DNA from: Limnomonas spitsbergensis | Lineage: Eukaryota > Chlorophyta > Chlorophyceae > Chlamydomonadales | Direction of reading: 5' to 3' | Length of the DNA: 64,000 nt | NCBI GenBank assembly: GCA_037349105.1 | Contig: JAYJMM010000019.1 | Span: forward strand, 682,001 to 746,000 | Shown here: positions 63,661 to 64,000 of the stretch, piece after piece | How positions within the stretch are numbered: position 1 is the stretch's first letter | Layout of the letters: every line of letters starts with the position of its first letter | Program-made: the position numbers and the translations under genes | Notes under the pieces: model-generated | Seen by the model: only the letters and a program-made list of their open reading frames with translations | Database searches by the model: none | What the model was told of the DNA's origin: nothing

Positions 63661-64000
63661 CTTCATTGTACTTACCAGTAGACTCTGCATGGACTGCATG
63701 CCTGATTTGCTATAGCATGCTGATTGGCAAAAGGCCATGCATATTTTTTCTTGAGTGCCAGTTACCATTTGGCATGGCGTTTGAGCCCATCAACCATACC
63801 AGAGGGAAGGTGCAGGCACGGGGTTGGCTGACAGCCTCCATGGACCACATGCCTGTGGTTCTCCGGGCTATCCTACCATCTCCCCTCCCGACCTCCCCGC
63901 TCCCACCATCATTTATGAAGGGTGCCACTGTTACATTTCAGATGCAAATCAGCTTGGTCATGTAGCGTGGGCCTTTGGCGGATGGCCTGTCGATGTTTTG
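63661..64000. other. Right edge; no gene recognised
   Basis: An open plus-strand frame (63666-63965) gives FGMAFEPINHTRGKVQARGW but I recognise nothing in it and it may be chance. Confidence 0.3.

Overview
The window looks like nuclear DNA of a green alga, probably a chlorophyte. The first 35 kb hold two intron-rich genes that converge tail to tail. One is a plant-type peroxisomal acyl-activating enzyme of the AAE17/AAE18 clade. The other is a plant/fungal-type EAF1 (VID21) NuA4 scaffold. Long Ala, Gln and Pro runs, GC-leaning coding DNA, TTTAGGG-like interstitial repeats and many dispersed elements fit this. The species cannot be named from the sequence.

Layout. 782-14621 (+): nine recognisable exons of the acyl-activating enzyme; the N-terminus lies upstream, and the protein ends in the peroxisomal signal SKL. 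14622-17624: intergenic, with dispersed-repeat ends. 17625-35093 (-): ten exons giving a complete 1101-residue EAF1 homologue with an HSA domain, a SANT/Myb domain and a Gln-rich tail. All splice phases agree. About 36.3-40.9 kb (-): a decayed gag-like retroelement carrying two adjacent inverted-repeat elements, followed by a separate inverted-repeat element (40910-41747). 43.4-45.07 kb (+) and 58.53-59.84 kb (-): two diverged paralogues of an unrecognised protein family. 52.9-56.9 kb (+): remains of a Ty3/gypsy-like retroelement with a cytosine-methyltransferase-like segment, an integrase zinc finger, an integrase core and a PHD-like segment, cut by short elements with 8-bp target duplications. 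60.2-61.0 kb (-): another weak integrase-like fragment. The rest is dispersed repeats and short tandem arrays.

The most striking signal is intron structure. In both genes, tandem or degenerate copies of exon edges sit in the neighbouring introns. Introns after an exon carry copies of that exon's 3' end plus the splice donor. Introns before an exon carry copies of the splice acceptor plus that exon's 5' end. The extreme case is intron 2 of the acyl-activating enzyme: a 6.5-kb array of about 74 copies of an 88-bp unit, each holding the end of exon 2 and its GTGAGT donor. I call these copies 'exon-edge echoes'. They explain most of the intronic tandem repeats here and give huge open antisense frames that are not genes.
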